Shown one piece after another: positions 63,122 to 64,000 of a stretch of DNA of 64,000 bases. Source of the DNA: Streptococcus gallolyticus (lineage in GTDB: Bacteria; Bacillota; Bacilli; Lactobacillales; Streptococcaceae); the NCBI GenBank assembly GCA_019794795.1, contig JAIMFC010000002.1, positions 187,860-251,859 of the forward strand, written 5' to 3'. A model generated the notes under the pieces. The model made no database searches. It was not told where the DNA came from and saw only the letters and a program-made list of their open reading frames with translations. The number at the start of each line of letters is the position of its first letter. Within the stretch, counting starts at the first letter, position 1. The position numbers and the translations under genes are program-made.

Positions 63122-64000
63122 ATGAAAAAAAAGCATATTTTAAAAGGTTTATTGTTTAGTACGATGGTTATGGCCTCAGTTGCTGCAACGCAAGTACATG
63201 CAGACGATTATCTCTCTCAAAGAAGCTATTATACACATACAAATGTAGAAGGATATCAAGCAACGAGTCGTTTTCTTAATCAAAAACAAGCAATAATTGA
63301 AGATGTAAAAAAACACATTAGCTCTCTTGGAGATGTAGTGACCCCACTCCGTGAAAAAATCATGGAAGTTAATCAATTAATTCTCTCCTATGAACGTGAA
63401 GATCATAAGTTAGTTCATCAATTAAATTATGGTAATAATACTGATGATCAATATTATAGTGCCGTTCAAAAACGTAATGAGTTGATTCAAAATATTTTTG
63501 AGTTGGTCGAATCTGATAAAGCGGAATTGGAGTATATCCGTGAAAGTTACCACAGTTTATCACAAGAACGCTCAACGTTAATTAATCAAATTTTTTCAAT
63601 TTTAAGTCGTCCAAGTTCTCGTAGAATTTATTCTTACAGAGATGCAGAACGTGAACGTGAAAATTTGATTCGTTCTTTGCAACAGTACATGGATCAACTT
63701 TTAGTTGTACAGTCTAAATTGAATGCTTTGGTTGATAAGACAAATTCTATTACAACAGATAATTTGTCAGCTGAAATTGGGAAATTAAGTGGTATTCTTT
63801 TTGAATTGACAGATGAATCAGCTACTGTTGAACAAGAAGAAACACCAGTTACCCCTGAACCAGCAAAGGAGGAAGAGACACCAGTAATTCCTCAAGCAGT
63901 TGAAGAGGAAGATATCCCAGCAATTCCTCAAACAGTTGAAGAGGAAGAGACACCGGTAATTCCTCAAGCAGTTGAAGAGGAAGAAACGCCAGTTACTCCT
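63122..64000 (+). CDS. Secreted repeat protein, 3'-truncated by window edge
   Basis: At least 293 residues; open to the end of the window. GGAGG precedes ATG 63122. A signal peptide (MKKKHILKGLLFSTMVMASVAATQVHA, cleavage after VHA) is followed by a helical, coiled-coil-rich region (about 28-235). Then come 12-residue (36-bp) proline/glutamate repeats of the type ETPVIPQAVEEE starting at 63839, with four complete and one partial unit before the edge. Such stalks usually carry a domain away from the wall, and an LPXTG may lie outside the window. No named family was recognised. Confidence 0.85.
   Translation, partial: MKKKHILKGLLFSTMVMASVAATQVHADDYLSQRSYYTHTNVEGYQATSRFLNQKQAIIEDVKKHISSLGDVVTPLREKIMEVNQLILSYEREDHKLVHQLNYGNNTDDQYYSAVQKRNELIQNIFELVESDKAELEYIRESYHSLSQERSTLINQIFSILSRPSSRRIYSYRDAERERENLIRSLQQYMDQLLVVQSKLNALVDKTNSITTDNLSAEIGKLSGILFELTDESATVEQEETPVTPEPAKEEETPVIPQAVEEEDIPAIPQTVEEEETPVIPQAVEEEETPVTP
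63839..64000 (+). repeat. 36-bp in-frame tandem repeats, running off the window
   Basis: Unit starts at 63839, 63875, 63911, 63947 and 63983. Units 2 and 4 are nearly identical; unit 3 has DIPAIPQTVEEE, unit 1 is more divergent (ETPVTPEPAKEE). They encode a Pro/Glu-rich stalk. Copy number may vary between strains, but the array is cut off at the window edge. Confidence 0.85.

Noticed and set aside
63839..64000. CRISPR or non-coding tandem repeat
   Set aside because: The 36-bp units are in frame and encode a Pro/Glu-rich stalk.

Overview
The window looks like a chromosomal segment of a low-GC Firmicute, most probably Streptococcus suis or a close relative. The evidence is a YSIRK-type pullulanase, a SigX (cin-box) promoter in front of coiA, AAGGAG-type ribosome binding sites, TG-extended -10 promoters, ECF-type niacin uptake and a streptococcal type IV pilus (T4P) locus. 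No rRNA, tRNA, prophage or CRISPR array was seen.

Layout. 1-2.2 kb: 3' end of the liv branched-chain amino acid ABC operon. 2.2-5.1 kb: a two-component system whose kinase gene is broken, and a secreted repeat protein (minus strand). 5.2-10.1 kb: a CBS/ACT protein, an amino acid binding lipoprotein, and argG and argH separated by about 630 bp of highly structured non-coding sequence. 10.1-13.9 kb: a YitT protein and the tmk-holB-yabA-rsmI operon. 14.1-18.0 kb: serC-GNAT-serA, an intergenic repeat, ogt and an ArsC/Spx-like gene. 18.1-25.4 kb: a decayed pepO and housekeeping genes for DNA repair (AlkD-like, nth, exoA), nucleotide metabolism (NUDIX, deoxynucleoside kinase) and two regulators, including an SdpR/SdpI pair with twin operators. 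25.6-36.7 kb: metG, a 1730-residue surface pullulanase, coiA and pepF. 36.7-39.8 kb: twin acetyltransferases, a broken HAD gene, an IS200-like remnant and niaR-niaX. 39.9-44.5 kb: a possibly leaderless O-methyltransferase gene, prsA, and T-box-controlled alaS.

45.9-62.7 kb holds a complete-looking T4P locus in one orientation: extension ATPase, retraction ATPase, platform protein, major pilin, a small pilin-like protein, a von Willebrand A modular pilin, a LamG/lectin-like modular pilin, PilM, PilN, an enlarged PilO, three accessory genes (membrane/helical-repeat protein, PRC-barrel protein, VanW-like protein), prepilin peptidase and a membrane-anchored glucosaminidase. Together they would make a retractable pilus with two adhesive tip-type subunits plus local wall remodelling. 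A repeat-bearing secreted protein begins at 63.1 kb and runs off the window.

The least explained elements are the argG-argH structured region, a T-box look-alike hairpin cluster downstream of alaS, the extra domains on PilO and the VanW-like pilus gene, and the mirrored three-repeat cassettes around the pullulanase, which has lost its sortase signal. Several genes are visibly decaying (kinase, pepO, HAD phosphatase, IS200 transposase). All family assignments come from reading motifs by eye; no database search was run.
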